In this document: positions 48,261-60,600 of the stretch, piece after piece
How the letters are laid out: each line of letters opens with the position of its first letter
Numbering within the stretch: the stretch's first letter is position 1
DNA from: Notospermus geniculatus
Lineage: Eukaryota > Nemertea > Pilidiophora > Heteronemertea > Lineidae
Reading direction: 5' to 3'
Assembly: GCA_002633025.1 (NCBI GenBank)
Contig: NMRB01000074.1
Location: 663,170-727,169 of the forward strand
DNA: 64,000 bases
The notes under the pieces: model-generated
The model's input: only the letters and a program-made list of their open reading frames with translations
Told to the model about the DNA's origin: nothing
The model's database searches: none
Program-made: the position numbers and the translations under genes

Positions 48261-49439
48261 AGTGAGTGTCTCAGCAGTTCAACGTTTTTTTTTCGGATTT
48301 AAATCTCACACATTCGACGGTAAACAATTAACTTCTCGGCAAGAACATTTAGCTGTGTGATTATGTTGGTGACATTGGCTGCCTTCTCATCTTGGTGAAT
48401 CAAACTGGCCGGGAAAACTGGCCACTACTGCTCGCACACACCTTACTACCAAGTTTTAGTTCGTCGGTGTGTAATGCCACTAGTCAGTCCCTGACCTACC
48501 TTGTCCTGCTCAAACCATTCAGTGGCTGATGAATTCCTAATAAAATCTTGGTAACATCGTTATTTTACAGAAGATGAACGCTCACATGCACAATTATAGC
48601 ATATTTCGTCGTTAAGTCCGTATCCACTGTGGAAAAACACAGTCAAAATCTCTTTAAGCCCACAGTTATTCGACGTTTTTGGGAAGAATCGATCACCTCT
48701 CCGATTGTCTGAGTGAAAATCTATCAAGATTTGGATTCAAATTTTTGATTAAAATATAAGAAACAACTTCATCACATCATAGATCCCTTGCTTATTCGAA
48801 GAAAGAAAATTGACATGAACGGTGCCTATCAATATTCTAACCACTTGCCCTCTCATCCGTCATTAACAATTGTCCACAGCCTTTGCTCCATCCGGCAGCC
48901 AGCTAATTGCTTGCCTTNTCACGGATGATTTATCATAATAGAACTGCAACTTTGAGATGATAGTACATTGTAATTGTTTAGCTGTTGGTGCGTCAGAAAA
49001 CTAAAAATGGGTATCGACGACATAAATTTAATCGTTTTAGCGTTGAACTAAACGCGAGATTAAACAGTGTTGACGGCTTGTTTTGGGCCATTAACCTGTA
49101 ATGGGCCAATATTTAAGAAAGAAGCGTTGACTTGCTATCTCATCCAACCAAAAACAGATATCTATTTTTGGTCCAACGCAGGTGGAAGGTGGTTAACGAT
49201 GATCTCAGGGTTCGCATAGGTCATTTATATTTTTTGACAAAACCTTAATGCAGCCGTCCTGATGCTGCCAGCATGATTTATGGGGAAATATACCGGTAGT
49301 TCTCAGGCCTGCTGCTGTCAATTGCAGTAATGACTCGGAAATCTGAGGACTAGCTTGCTTGGCAGGTCAGCTGTGCACAGGCAAAAGCAATACTCCCTGG
49401 GCTTCGTTTGATAGCATCAGAACATCACGATTTCAAGAG
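48261..49439. other. Upstream of the protease; no gene seen
   Basis: AT-rich unique-looking sequence with one ambiguous base (48918). No coding exon, RNA gene or repeat could be supported. Confidence 0.4.
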
Positions 49440-50513
49440 AGCGATCGATCGATCGATAGATAGATATGTGCTTTATTCGACCAAATCAGGAAAATAACAT
49501 AAAAATAATTGTGCAGATATACATGTAATGGAGATGAGAGAAACAGAATACATGTAATTACAAACAGACAATTTATTCTACCCAAATTAAAAATACATGT
49601 ACGTGGGTCAGGAGACCTGCGCAAGGCCAGAAAGATCGCCGATGCGCAGGCCACCCCAAAAAATGGAGTACAGAAATAAATATTAAGTAGAAATCAAAAT
49701 AAGAAATGACAGCAACGTGAGGGTTGAAAGGTAAATAATCACATTAACTGTGGCTTGCATCTACAGTAGTATGACAAAGGAACAGACATAGGCCTAACAG
49801 TTTTGAATAACACAGACAGTTTCGTAATTATCAAGCAACAAAAATAGATATTTTTGCAAGTAAGTATTTCTTATAGTATGTGATAAAACCAGGTACACTT
49901 AATGGGTAAAAAACTTTTCTGAAATTACAGGAGGTATACTGTTTATCAAAGTGATGGTCTTAAATTTAAGACTAGATTTATAAAAGGAATGACGATGAGG
50001 TGGAATGACGAGCCTGTGCTGATTGCGGGTATTATAAGTATGTCCGTCTGCATTTGTTGACAGACGGAAGGATGAAATGAAATAACTGGGTAAGGAGTTA
50101 TTTACATACATGCATACTTGTAATAGAATTTCGCAACCGAGAGATCGTAAAGACGGGGAAGTGAGATGAGATTAAGTCCTTTGAAGAGTGGCGCAGTGTG
50201 AGCAAGATATCTTGCCCCAGATATTAAACGTATTATAGCTTTCTTTTGGTGTTTAAAAAGTCTATCATTATTACTGCCCCAGAGAAATAAATGATAATTC
50301 AAGTGTGACATGATAATGGAGATGTATAGAGTCACTAATACGAATTACGTTGGAAATTTGAGATGGGCTGTCGTTCTGTCTTGGGGTAAAAATGAGTGTA
50401 GTGTCATCTGCATATAAAATGCTTTCTAAAATGTCGCTGACATTTGGCAAATCATTAGGATAAATGATAAAAAGAAGAGGTCCGATCGACAAAGTGTAAA
50501 ATTCGTTCAAGGA
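49440..50513 (-). mobile_element. 5'-truncated LINE (CR1/Jockey-like) remnant
   Basis: On the minus strand GPLLFIIYPNDLPNVS and LYADDT (50510-50390) are reverse-transcriptase motifs. They are followed by the usual C-terminal segment (IIMSHLNYHLFLWGS, KKAIIRLISGARYLAHT, PLFKGLNLISLPRLYDL) and by YNTRNQHRLVIP. Frame changes and missing upstream palm and endonuclease regions show it is dead. The 3' tail ends in an ATCT/GATC microsatellite at 49440-49465, as is typical of CR1/L2-type elements. Confidence 0.75.
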
Positions 50514-51015
50514 GCGGGACTCATACAGCGGAGTCCTGAGAAGCTCCCTGCTAGCTCTTTACCCTCCCTCAGGTTCGGAAGCAAGAAAGTGGTAGGCCTA
50601 TAATAACACAGTAGCGCCTTCGAGGAAAAGCAAGCAATGTTGTGAAAAGAACCTATTGTTATGAAGACATTACAGTCACCCACGCCAGCGCAATGCCCTG
50701 GTGAAACATACACGTTTCAATAAAAAATCCTGCCGACCATCAAGCACACGAATTCCTGAATGGAGTGACCTTTTATTGTTGACTTTCTTGGTCAATTCTT
50801 GTTGGCCTAGGGCCTTCCCTTGAATTCATCGCGTGAAAATTCCTGTTGTCGCCGCTGCAGCCTTTCCAAAGAAACTCGCGCTGCCAATGATCATTTGGCA
50901 TGGTATGCCTACACAGTCTCGGTCACGCCAGCCGTTTTTTTCGAATCTGGGCATCCGTGTAGCAGTACTGCGGAACAAAACGGCTGTTGTGCGAGACTAT
51001 ATCACTTGGGTGACC

Positions 51016-54000
51016 TTACATTGGACAGGTTTCTTTCGCCCGTTCTTTCGCCGCTTGCCCCAGCATGAATTGCAACTGTCGTTCGTTTCTGAGCACCCTC
51101 GGTGTCTTATACTGGATGCTGCTCGTCTTGGGGTTGTTGTCCAAGATCCATTGCTTAAACGCGTCAAAGCCCCCTGGTCGCGTCTCAATGACCTTCATCT
51201 GCTGAATTCGACCTTCGTTGCGAAGATCCTTGTAACTTTCGTTGTATACTTGCTGGTCAAGGTCAAACTGGAAAGAAATTGATGATAAGCAGGGTTCCGA
51301 CTTCACAGCAATGTCTGTTTACATCACCTCATTTCACCACTCACCATGTTTTTCTGCTGATCTGTCAGAGATGACACGCCTGGCTTTTTCTTCTCCAACT
51401 CAATGAAGAGGATGTAATAGCGTTCGCTTTCGGGTGTTTCTGGAAGTGAAATTTCAAGTGTACTTTTGTTTCTTGGTCCCCCTCTTTGACAAGAGAATGG
51501 AAAATTTGCAACAATGTATAAAGCATCCTTTTAGGAAACGCCTTAAATGTCTCCCTGATACATCAGACGGGAGGGAAGTTTTAAAAATCCCGAACAAAAG
51601 ATCTCTTTTTTTACCAAATTTCATTAAGCTTACCCCGGGAACTGTCGAGGGTTCTGTTCTCCGCGGTGGTGTAATCAACAAGGGAAAAGTCGGTCAGTCT
51701 GGCCAGAGTGTCCTCCAGTGCTACGTTGAAGGTATTTTCGGAGGTTTTCTCCCCGCAGACGTTCAGGAGCTGGCCATATCTGAAATGTTACATCGAAAGT
51801 TGCTCAGTCCAAGATGAATAGCGGTAATGGCCAGCAGGTTGTTGAGACGGCACCATAAATAACGCCGACGTTTTTTTTCATACTTTACTCACCAAAAAAG
51901 CAGACTATGATAACAGTGAAATGCTTTCATTCAGCGCTTCGACTGAACGCCTCTATGATATTCGTGTCAGATCTGAGCCGATCAGTCGGCCTCCAAACTT
52001 ATCAAATGTCACCAGTTCTTATCACCATTAAAGCCTTGTCCCAATCCTAATGCACCGTTTCATACGAAATCTCAAAATGTAAACCAGCCTTTTGTCGCTG
52101 GTTCATATCTTCACATCCGATTACAAAATCTTTTAGATGGCGACCATTAGCTGTCGCTGATTGGGCGGGGGCGTGCTGGGGACAATCCTATCATCTTAGG
52201 CTTTACCTCATTTTTCTATAATAAGTGCTGTTGGTGTTCGAATGGCCCCAAGCTGAAGATAGTCAGCAGCATCGCTTGACTATTTACTTGCAACACCATT
52301 TGCTCGAGCTACGCTGGTCATTGTTGAAGGCAGAAAGGAGGGATTTTATCCACAAGGAACAGTTGCAGGCTTATTTGAATTCAAAGCATACTATAATTGA
52401 TGGCTCAGGACTGGCGTGCTTTGAATCACAGCATGCCGGCTGCACAAACTTACCTCCCGATGAACTCGTACTGAGGTGTCTTGTTGTAAAATGACACGAC
52501 TTTGATGATGTCCCCCGTGCGGTAGCGGGCTAATCCCCTGTCGGTGGTCATACAGAGTTCATACTGTTCATTCAACTCCAACTGGAAAGCAACGTTTTTT
52601 ATATAAGAATAATTTTTGATCATTTACCCTCTCCTCATTTGGATGGGTTTTCTGTTGATGGATCACGAACCACGCTAAACTTGACAAAGTGCGGGGTTGT
52701 GTCAAAAGCGATGCATGCTTGAGCTAGCCAGTGCGATACCCGGATCAAGGTAGAGGAGCATTGAATATCACTCTCCGGAACCGCGAGAGGTTGCGTCCGG
52801 ATCAGCGTCTAGAACTCTCTATTAAGATGCCGTACCTGATGCATCAGCTTCGTCGGCGGATTGCTCTTGGGAACATCATCTACGTGAATAAACTCATAGA
52901 ATGCCTGATGCGGGATCATGGTGAAGAAATTCCTCACGATATTTCCTGGGTCGAGGCAAATACCATACAGCCCTTCAGAACCGCAGTGCACACCAGAGAC
53001 AATCGGAACGGACGGGAAATACTTCCTCTGAAGAGTCAAACTGGGTGTCAGAAGCGTACCGCAAGCCGTCATATTGACCATCTGAACGTGGGGGAAGACC
53101 CTGGGGACAATATTCTCAAAACCGCGTTTAAACTCCTTCTTGAGGAACCTGGCTCTTTCCGGGTCTGCCCACAAGTATTTTTCGAGTCGCTTCTTCAATG
53201 GCGGGGTGAGGTTGAGGCTTGGATTGAGGGTTCCCGACTGTATGTCCGCCACGATATCTTCCCACCTGTTCTCCAAGGTAACGAACCACGATCTTGCCAT
53301 TGTAACGAAATTTATCAACAAGATCTCGACATCTTCGTGGAGGAGACCAAAAACGGCATGGATGTACATCAGGGTGTTTTCGTCACGGATGGACATGAAA
53401 GCTATGACTGGAGTGGTCATTTGGCCATAGGACATGTCAAAGTATCCAGAGAATGCCCCCATTCTGATGCCAGACTTTTCATGTTTCATTACATGCGGTA
53501 ACACCAAGCAAACGAATTGGCTCTTCAAATGAAGCCGACCAGGAAAGCGATCACCCCAAGCCACTCCAGGCAGGAGGATTCCCAATTTGATGAAATCCCC
53601 AAAAAGGGCTTTGGTCATTGGAAACATCTTGTTGTTCCCTGTCGTCCCTGAAGTCAAAACGATGTAGTCTGGCTTTCCCTTCGACAGCACGTTCGTTTCA
53701 CCATTGGCTGCTCTCTCGGCATACTTCCGATAGTTGTCGTATTCTGTAAGTGGGACTTTCTCCATGAAATCTCGGACAGATTTAATTCGGTTGTAGCCAT
53801 AATCTTTCCCGCATGCCGTGTCTTTCCTTTCCTTTAGGAAATGCATCAACCATTCAGCTTGGGCTTGCTCGGGATTCTGAGATTTTCTGATAAATGTCTT
53901 ATGAAGCCGTTTCCCATACTGGGTAGCGATCGAATTCATGGCGTACTGCCTGAAGACTCGGTAGTAAGACAAGTGGTCACTTGGTTTACTCTTGCTGATG

Positions 54001-54752
54001 CCGAAGCAGACAAGAGCCGTAATGAGAAAGAAGGCGATGAAAATACCTAGAATAAAAGATAAGTCACGTGATGACAGGTTGACCAATCAGGATCCAGGAT
54101 TCTTGATCGCTTTGCAAGTGACCAGAAAAAAGGCATAGGCCTAGACCTTAGTTTCTGATTTATTGAGTACCACCTGCCGTCCCTGCATCTACATGATTTC
54201 AGCTGGCGGTGATCCAGGATGCAGGTAAATGGACGCAGGGCCCAGTTTCACAAAGAATCTTAAGTCTAAAGTTTGACTTAAGTCATCATGTGACCAGGTT
54301 TCAGCAAATTAGATGACTTCATTTCAGACTTAAGTTTTTTCTTAGACTTAAGATTCTTCGTGCAACCGGCCCCTGGAGTACAGTCACGCGAACCCAAGCC
54401 TGCAGTGTGCAGTGTGACATCATTCGCCCTTCCCGGGAAGCGCCCCTAGCGGCCGGTATCGGAAAAATTCTGGGGCAACAGCCGGATACCCATGGGTCCT
54501 ACATCTGGTTTCAGATTTCCTTTAACTTCATGTTTCTGCAGAACGACCAAGGACATGGACAAATAGTAACGCCCGTTGTACAGGAGTTCGCTTACCTTCT
54601 AAGGCATAGCTTGTGCAGAAGACAGGCAGATCATGTGATCCACCATTGAACAGCCGGTAAATGACCACGGAGAGATAAATCGGCACCGAGAGGAAGACAA
54701 TGTTGGCCACGAGGAAGAATTGTGACTCTTTTAAACTTGGTTTTAACGCCAT
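51016..54752 (-). CDS. GHDC: GH3 domain-containing protein (GHDC family)
   Basis: The exons (minus) are 54752-54596, 54046-52836, 52581-52454, 51779-51634, 51439-51345 and 51267-51016, phase-consistent, 662 residues. Two hydrophobic segments near the N-terminus (about 13-35 and 53-72) suggest a membrane anchor. The adenylate-forming signature YIVLTSGTTGNNKMF is at about 180-194, and the GH3-type CMTTDRGLARYRTGDIIKVV follows in exon 3. LNVCGEKTSENTF (exon 4) and PRVLRN near the end match the human GHDC tail. Plant GH3 proteins conjugate amino acids to acyl hormones using ATP; the animal substrate is not established. The start at 54752 lies in CAAGATGGCG. A minus-strand AATAAA at 50777-50772 is the likely 3' end. 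Confidence 0.9.
54238..54373. mobile_element. Foldback MITE in GHDC intron 1
   Basis: GGGCCCAGTTTCACAAAGAA plus TCTTAAGTCTAA at the left pairs with TTAGACTTAAGATTCTTCG and CCGGCCCC at the right, 136 bp in all. The GGGCC..TTTCACAAAG terminus links it to the element at 28435-28563. Confidence 0.75.
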
Positions 54753-55485
54753 CTTGAAGAGCAAGTACTCAAAGGCTGTACTATAGAGATTATGAAATTA
54801 TATAGGCCTAGACTTCCTGTTGTCGTACTATCGCCGCACATAAACCAATCATGTTTAGACCTCAGTTAGGCCTATATACTTGTGTGACAAATACGAACGA
54901 AAACATCAAATCTATATTGACCATTGATCTATTTATTAACCACTGACCCCATTCGAGGACAATTGGTCTGAATTCCTAATCAGTAGTAAGTAAATGGAAG
55001 GAATTAGACCATCGACTCACATCGTGGATCAGGATATCGTCACTATCTGATTAGATATCCACTATGACACACAAAATGATGACATGTACAAATAAAGTCG
55101 TCTCCGAATTTCGCAAATTCGGAGACGAATTTCTGAATAGTAATTACCAAAAATAGACATTAATAACTTTTTTTTAAATATCACTTTATAGGCCCAGGTG
55201 CAGTACCCTTTGAAAATCTTCATCACTTTGACACCAATCTAAATTCCGGTTGGGGTCAGACAAATGGTTGCAACAGGCCCGATGCACACGGCAAAAATTA
55301 TTCTATCTTCGGATCCAAAACATGTTCATTTCATGATGCACTAATCGCTAATAGCAGAAATAAGGGGGTTCTTGACGTGGGTGAGAGTGCTGATGACGAC
55401 TTTTTATTGCGATGCCTTTTTCCACCAGCAGTTCGTTGCTGTTGAAGCAACGGCCGAGAGAATTCCGTTGACTTCCCTTCGCTTT

Positions 55486-55930
55486 AAAGCCTCGCTTATG
55501 TCGCCCTACGCTGTGATAGAAATAGCGTCAACTAGTTGCAACTGTAAACTTACGTCGCCACCGACTAGAAAAAGCCTCGTTTATGTCGCCCTTGCGTACA
55601 GTCAGAACTAGTTGGCAACTGATAATCGCCGCGTAGTTGGAACCTATTAGTCACAACTACAAGGTGACATAAGCTCTCGGGCGTCAGCGAGTAACTGGTT
55701 GCCAACTAGTTGCAAACTAAAAATATCCAGATCCTGAAAGTCGCACAAGTTCAACTTACTTAAAATCAAAAGAAATCTGTGTCGACATAAGCACTCAAAA
55801 GACGGCGATAAACTAGTTCCAGGTAGTTGCGACCGATCGGTATTTTTCCAGTCGGTGGCGACGTAAGTTTACAGTTGCAACTAGTTGACGCTATTTCTAT
55901 CACAGCGTAGGGCGACATAACCGAGGCTTT
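55486..55930. mobile_element. Foldback element with AAAGCCTCGCTTATGTCGCC ends, copy 1
   Basis: The left AAAGCCTCGCTTATGTCGCC is matched inverted by GGGCGACATAACCGAGGCTTT at the right. The arms are further complementary, with many ACTAGTTG and CAACTAGT words. No reading frame of interest is present. A related, partly inverted copy lies at 56061-56415. Confidence 0.8.
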
Positions 55931-56060
55931 AGGCTGATTCATACTCCGTCCGGATTTTGCGCCGACTATGATCAATTTCACTGCGTGTGCACATTCACGT
56001 CGTGGAAACCTGCGATCAGTTTCATGCGCTTGACGGTCCGCAAGCGAATGAATCAGCCCT
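55931..56060. mobile_element. Small MITE lodged between two larger foldback elements
   Basis: AGGCTGATTCAT at the left pairs with ATGAATCAGCCCT at the right around about 105 bp. It abuts the neighbouring elements with no unique sequence between them. Confidence 0.7.
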
Positions 56061-56415
56061 AAAGCCTCGCTTATGTCGCCCTACGCTGTGATAGAAATAG
56101 CGTCAACAAGCTGCAACTGATAACTTATGTCGCCAACGACTAGAAAAATACCGATCGGTCGCAACTACCTGGAACTAGTTTATCGCCGTCTTTTGAGTGC
56201 TTATGTCGACACAGATTTCTTTTGATTTTAAGTAAAATGTGAAGTTGAACACGCGCGATTTTCAGGATCTGGATATTTGTAGTTTGCAACTAGTTACTCG
56301 CCGACGCCCGAGAGCTTATGTCACCTAGTAGTTGTGACTGATTAGTTCCAACTACGCGCCGATTATCAGTTGCCAACTAGTTCTGACCGTACGTAAGGGC
56401 GACATGCGAGGCTTT
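56061..56415. mobile_element. Foldback element, copy 2
   Basis: It starts AAAGCCTCGCTTATGTCGCC and ends GGGCGACATGCGAGGCTTT. Its interior (ACCGATCGGTCGCAACTACC, CGCCGTCTTTTGAGTGC) is the inverse of the interior of 55486-55930. Confidence 0.8.
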
Positions 56416-56439
56416 ACACGCTCTGATCCTAGGCGTTTA

Positions 56440-56708
56440 ACGAGACGTTTGCGGGCGCGGAATAGGAGGCGGGCGTGCGTGCGGGTGAAATAGCTATAAA
56501 GGGAAATACGTTGGATCGATCTTTTCTACCCGCGTCCGCCTCCTATTCCGCGCCCGCACTAACGTCTCGTGGAAAAGCAAGGCTGCTTTTCCACGAGACG
56601 TTTGCGGGCGCGGTTTCGGTGGCGGGAGCGGGTGCGAGTGAAACACAGCTATAAAGGGAAATAGGTTGGATCAATTTTTTCCACCCGCGCCCGCAAACGC
56701 CTCGTGGA
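56440..56708. repeat. Two adjacent GC-rich foldback repeats with ACGAGACGTTTGCGGGCGCG ends
   Basis: Unit 1 is 56440-56570 and unit 2 about 56584-56708. Each begins ACGAGACGTTTGCGGGCG and ends in an inverted match (CGCCCGCA..ACG(T/C)CTCGTGG). Both share an internal AGCTATAAAGGGAAATA. The short link between them, GGAAAAGCAAGGCTGCTTTTCC, is itself palindromic. Confidence 0.8.
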
Positions 56709-57623
56709 TAGACTGAAGCATGCCAATCCAGTTGCCTTCGTTCTCGGGCTTGTACGCCGCTCTACATAACTTCTCGACACTCCACGGTTATCGTCGTATT
56801 TGATTTGGCCAAACTTCCCCCTTGAACACAGCTTTCGCGAAACAACCAAGTATCTGCAACCCAGCAAATCTCAGCTGAGGGCAAACGACTTCCCGCCGAG
56901 TTGGTGCAAACCGGGTATCTGGACTGAGCAGTCCATCTCATCATCATCAAATCCTTCGGTGAGATATCATAGAAAGTAGGTGGTTCTTCCTGAAATGAAC
57001 GAGGTGACATCCATAATGGAATGACTCAACGAGAACACGAATGGGCGGATAAATTTTCCGTCGCCTGATCGAGTTTTTAGCATTCATTCACTCTTCAGGC
57101 CACCTTTCGGGAAGTACCAGAAGTTCGTCTTCGACAACTTTCTTCCAGTCTCCTGTTTCATAGAATTGAGAGTTTATGTCCCCATTGTCATCGTCTCTTG
57201 GAAGAACATCGTTTTCCCTTCAGTATTTATTACTACGTAGGCCTAGCGCTAGCTGTTTAGCTGTAACTTTCTTGCAGGCACCCAACACTATAGTTCTTCC
57301 GAAAGAACACCCGGCATTGGATCCAATAAGCATTGACCATTGCCCCGACCAGCGAGTAAGATTGTGTAGGCTAATCGGAGGGGAGGATTTGCGACTCTGT
57401 TCATAATAACCGCCCATACTCCAGTGTGCGGGAGGCACCCTAAATCCATGTGCGACAGGCTTAATACCGTGCCGCCCTCTCGCGACGGTATGTGAAACTA
57501 ATAAGTGTTCTGACCAATGAAAACATCAACACGTCATGGACAAACTCGGGCTTACAACCGGTACCCCAACTCGGCAACTCCGTTCGACATGTTCGATCGT
57601 CACGTGATGTACACACGATCAAG
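56709..57623. promoter_or_regulatory. Upstream region of the sortilin-like gene
   Basis: Close to the start codon there is an E-box in CGTCACGTGATG (about 57600), and the start itself is TCAAGATGGCGGACAG, a YY1-like context. On the minus strand 57000-56762 is an open frame after a TTTCAG acceptor, and 57210-57100 is another. They may be exons of an unrecognised divergent gene, but I see no family match. Confidence 0.4.
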
Positions 57624-60600
57624 ATGGCGGACAGAGGCCACAGAAGTTTTGGAATTACGCTCATTTTCTCCCTATTTATCGTATTCTGCTTTGAAATCAA
57701 TGCTGAAATTGCAGACAGGTTAACAAGAGAAGCAGTAGACAATTTGGGACATCACATGACCCAAGATGCGCCCTTGAATTTACAGAAAAGAGACGTGCAT
57801 TCGCAAGTGTTTTCTCGCTCGCGAAGATTTCGTCGTGACGCTGGTGACGCAAAATGCAAGGAAGAGAAGGAAAAATTCGACGATGCCCTGAAATCGAAGA
57901 GTAACAAAAAAGGTTTCCATTCAAATGTAAGTTATACGAACCCCCTTGAACCACCATGGTATGCAGTTTACACCATCACGCTAGGCCGTGAAATCACGCT
58001 ACAGCGTGAAAACCTTCTGTGGAAACCAAATTTTTACACACAGAATTGTGTACAAATTCAGCATTGAAAAAAAAATTAAAATTGTTCCTTAATATATCGA
58101 GTTATGTGTGTTCATCATGAATATGGCCGATTTTTTTCAATTAAAAGTTTTTTAAAGAAGTTAAAAGTTTTTTGAAAATTGGGCCCTACATTTTGTACAG
58201 GCGAATGTACAGTCACGCATTACCGTGATGGTGTAGACTGGTATGTAGGCCTACCCGGTAGGCCTCTAGGGCCTAGCCGAATCTGTCTGTAGGCTAGCAT
58301 AGCAATCATGCAATCATGATCATGGCTAGGCCTACGCCCGGTGCGGTAGTAGCGGCCTAGGCCCTCCTAGTATGATGACGGTACCAGTTTTCGCGGGTCT
58401 TACGGCGATCGCCGCGACTGCTTCACGAATATCGCAAGGACACAATTAAAAGCCGTGTAAAATGAAAAAGATGGTGCTTTTCTATGATTCAGTTTGGATT
58501 TTATCGCAATATTTACTTTCGGCAGCATCCAAATGCAGCGCCGAAGAGGAGACGGCAAATTGGGTCAGAATCCAGGCGGAGGTACCTATTTTCGCGAATC
58601 CGGAATACGCATGCGTACGGTGCCTCCTGGGAAGGCGCCGTGGCAGGAATTGTGTCCCATTATAGAAACTAGAACAAATAGAGAGTGTCTGACGAAATTT
58701 TAATTCTTTTGATGACGAATTGTCATTATTTTGTATGCATCTAATTCATGACATTCAACTTGCAATATACTTTTTCAAAACCATTCATTGCATACCGGAC
58801 GGGTATGGTAATGTTGCCTGCATCCATGCCCCATTGACTTCTTCTGTGGATTTTTTCTGAAAAATAGTGAAGACTGAACTAAAAGTATCGAATCTTATCC
58901 GTCTTGCCATAATTAATTTGAGACACAACCTTATACTTCAAAAAATCACTTAGCCTGTTCATATTTTATTGCGCAGAAAAACAAGGCAAAAAAAGAAAAA
59001 AAAAATCAAAGTAAAGGGGAGATATATTGAATGGAAAAATAATAATTAAAAAAGTTCGAAAGGGTCAATGACATAGTTTCTTAACTTTAAACTGTGTCAC
59101 CCGTTTATGGGCCACTGAAGAATATCGATCTGCGCATGCGCAGTGTGTTACTGGGCTGACTATGGCGGCGCAGTCCACTGACGTCATATTAATGATTTGA
59201 ATAAAAGCTGCACTCACCTGCCATGCCTGTTTGCACTCAATGCATTCACTCACCTGTTTGTTTCGGCGCATTCTGCTTGTTTTGGACCAAAGCGAAAAAT
59301 CTGTGGCGAATTACGTCACTGACAGCCATCAATGCGAGAGAAAACGGTAAAAAACACGAATTCGCGAAATTAGGGACCCCTCGAAAATAGGTACCTCCAC
59401 CATACTATAGATGTGTACCGAAAATTGCGGACGACGTGACGTGACGCCGTAGTGCATCCAACACACGCTGATGCATTGCGACGTCACTGACGCCATGTAA
59501 ACATGGTCCGCAATTTATGGGACATGACTATAGGCCTAGTAGTAGTAGTTGACCTAACGTCACTTGTCAGGTGATCGCGGTTCGCCACTTTCTGACGTCA
59601 TGTCACAGCCTGGGTTTCCTCTTCCATTACTTTTTTTAGCCAAAGTAAAGAAAATCCCTATTGTTCAATAATGTTAAACAGCGTGTTCAATAGTGATTTT
59701 CTTTACTGTGACTAAAAAAAGTAATGGAAGAGGAAACCCAGCGCCTGCACCGCAAACGCCAAACGGGGGTGTCTACAAAACTAAGACCTAAGACCTACAA
59801 AACTAAGACCCCCACTGTACAAAAGTAAGACCCTGTTATAAAAGTAAGACCCCCCACAGTAGCTACAAAAGTAAGACCCTGTTATAAAAGTAAGACCCCC
59901 ACAGTACAAAGTATTAGTAAGACCCTGTTATAAAAGTAAGACCCCCACAGTACAAAAGTAAGACCCTGTTATAAAAGTGAGACAGTCTTGTCATTTGAGC
60001 AAAAAAACAAGATATGGTAAAAAAGTGAAAAGCATTGGGGAAAAAAGCTGACCTAATTTATACTTGTCTGGCACCCATGGGTTAAAAAGAAAAAAGAAAA
60101 AAAATATTGACCCTCCCTCACCTACTTTTTGAGAATCAACGGATGATAAACAAGTAATTAATTTTATCATGGGGCCTTATTGTCAGCTATTTTCAATGGA
60201 GAGCTGAGTACGGCTCGGCAACGATTGGTTGCCATAACTGGCAGCGCTGCCAAATATTGAGCTTTGCCAAACTGAATTTCGGCTAGCCTAGCGTCCCGTA
60301 TAGGCCTACATCTAGGCCTACATGATGTAAAACTACACACTCACTGTCACTGACCAAGCTGACATTTTTTAGCCAAAATTATTGGTACAAGCTCCTTGAT
60401 CTGATCTATACTTCCCAGCCTGGTAGGCCTACAGTGGTTGGTGGGTGTATTGATAACTGAATGGTATAAAGCATCTTTCCACATGCTAATGTGCTCCAGT
60501 AGCCTAAATTGTCAAAAGACTTTGATTTTTCATTTCAGTTCACATTCGAAAATGAAACAAAGACAAGTTTGTCGCTGGTATGGGGAAAGGATGACAATGG

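Noticed and set aside
52731-53501. 256-codon open frame on the plus strand
   Set aside because: It is the antisense shadow of GHDC exon 2, which has clear homology and splice sites on the other strand.
56762-57010. Minus-strand frame after a TTTCAG acceptor, beginning EEPPTFYDISPKDL
   Set aside because: It looks exon-like but no family, partner exon or donor could be established, so it was mentioned but not called a gene.
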